A stretch of 64,000 nt of DNA from positions 682,001-746,000 of the forward strand of contig NZ_LT964979.1 of assembly GCF_900240335.1 (NCBI RefSeq). Direction: 5' to 3'. Source of the DNA: Flavimobilis massiliensis (GTDB lineage: Bacteria > Actinomycetota > Actinomycetes > Actinomycetales > Cellulomonadaceae). Positions 63,540-64,000 of the stretch are shown in pieces. The translations under genes were made by a program, and so were the position numbers. Below the pieces are notes generated by a model. That model was not told the DNA's origin. It searched no databases and saw only the letters and a list, made by a program, of their open reading frames with translations. Each line of letters starts with the position of its first letter. Positions within the stretch are counted from its first letter, which is position 1.

Positions 63540-64000
63540 ATGACGCCAACGAACCGCGCGCGGATCTCTCGCCAGACGCGCTCAAACGTGTTCGATTGGC
63601 TCTCGCTTTCCGAGTACGACTGGTCGGGGCGGCTGCAGCATCCGCAGTTCCTCGCCCGGCTCTACGACTTGGAGGAGCTGCCGAGCAGAGACCACAGGTA
63701 CCGCACTGCCAGCGGCGACATCTACCAGCACATGGTGAACAACTGGGACTGGGAGGATGACTGGGTCTTCAACGACGACCGTTTCCAGCTTCGTAACGGC
63801 AGCGACGAGACGTTCCTCAACTTCTTAGCCGAGACAGTCCATCCCATTGTCCGCGACGATCCAGACGCCGCTGCCGCGATGGTCGCTGCCTACAATGACA
63901 CCCTCCGCCGAGATGGGTATGAGCTCATCGAGACAGACCGTTTCGGAGATCGCATCATCTATGGCTGGCGTCAGATTTCCGCGTATTACGCCCCAACCGA
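63540..64000 (+). CDS. AbiJ-NTD3-like abortive-infection protein, 3'-truncated by window edge
   Basis: ATG 63540 opens a frame that stays open to the window end (153 codons). It carries the AbiJ N-terminal domain 3 pattern: VFDWLSLSEYDWSGRLQHPQ, then FLARLYDLEELPSRDHRY, GDIYQHMVNNWDWEDDW, ETVHPIVRDDPD and YNDTLRRDGYELIE. Proteins with this domain usually carry a C-terminal effector (often nuclease-like) and are predicted phage-defence factors. The effector is beyond the window, so the mechanism cannot be assigned. It follows the relaxase by 25 bases, suggesting carriage by the mobile element. Confidence 0.75.
   Translation, partial: MTPTNRARISRQTRSNVFDWLSLSEYDWSGRLQHPQFLARLYDLEELPSRDHRYRTASGDIYQHMVNNWDWEDDWVFNDDRFQLRNGSDETFLNFLAETVHPIVRDDPDAAAAMVAAYNDTLRRDGYELIETDRFGDRIIYGWRQISAYYAPT

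Overview
The window is about 71-75% GC over its first ~52.8 kb. It carries the housekeeping gene order of a high-GC actinobacterium, most likely Micrococcales (Cellulomonadaceae/Sanguibacteraceae-like). The evidence is mihF between pyrF and gmk, an actinobacterial PriA without helicase motifs, the DUF881-sbp-DUF881-FHA-MerR cluster, and many leaderless start codons placed 6-8 nt after a TANNNT box. The last ~11 kb is different: lower GC, broken genes, an insertion sequence, tetracycline resistance, a conjugative relaxase and the start of an abortive-infection-like gene. I read it as the edge of a mobile or plasmid-derived island.

Layout. 1-12.7 kb: shikimate genes aroC (cut by the window edge), aroK, aroB and aroQ, then efp and nusB. 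Two very large secreted proteins interrupt the set: a 1299-residue fibronectin-III protein between aroC and aroK, and a 1170-residue nidogen-domain protein between aroB and aroQ. 12.7-16.4 kb: an acyl-CoA ligase with a perfect 22-bp palindrome over its promoter, a DUF559 endonuclease-like gene bracketed by two pairs of 37-bp palindromic repeats, and a solitary nrdI. 16.4-25.5 kb: the pyrimidine operon pyrR-pyrB-pyrC-(membrane protein)-carA-carB-pyrF, with a PyrR-binding leader. 25.5-34.6 kb: mihF-gmk-rpoZ-coaBC-Sfp-type phosphopantetheinyl transferase-metK-priA-acyltransferase/SGNH. 34.7-37.9 kb: fmt-rsmB-rpe. 38-43.5 kb: an FMN riboswitch and ribD-ribE-ribBA-ribH, then hisE-hisG and a small membrane protein. 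43.6-46.3 kb: a DEAD-box helicase and a DUF4126 membrane protein on the minus strand. 46.4-50.8 kb: the division/metabolism regulatory cluster (DUF881, sbp, DUF881, FHA/GarA-like, two MerR regulators). 50.8-52.8 kb: a cardiolipin-synthase-like enzyme and an HTH/DUF2975 pair.

Island, 52.8-64 kb: a leader peptide with an Arg-Ala-Arg motif and an intrinsic terminator ahead of a truncated Mef-like efflux gene; a response regulator without its kinase; a 33-codon relaxase fragment; a decayed effector-binding-domain gene; tetA(33)-like efflux; an IS1634-family element; tetR(33)-like repressor; a decayed LuxR-type gene; a Cys-rich small gene broken by one stop; a full-length MobF relaxase; and an AbiJ-NTD3-like gene that runs off the end.

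The most notable reading is that the IS1634-type element inserted into the divergent tetR-tetA promoter and duplicated all 57-58 bp of it. tetA and tetR therefore each keep a complete promoter and both operators, while a spare tetR promoter now points into the transposase. A single N at 58472, flanked by a 137-bp exact repeat inside the transposase, looks like an assembly join. No tRNA, rRNA or CRISPR array was seen.
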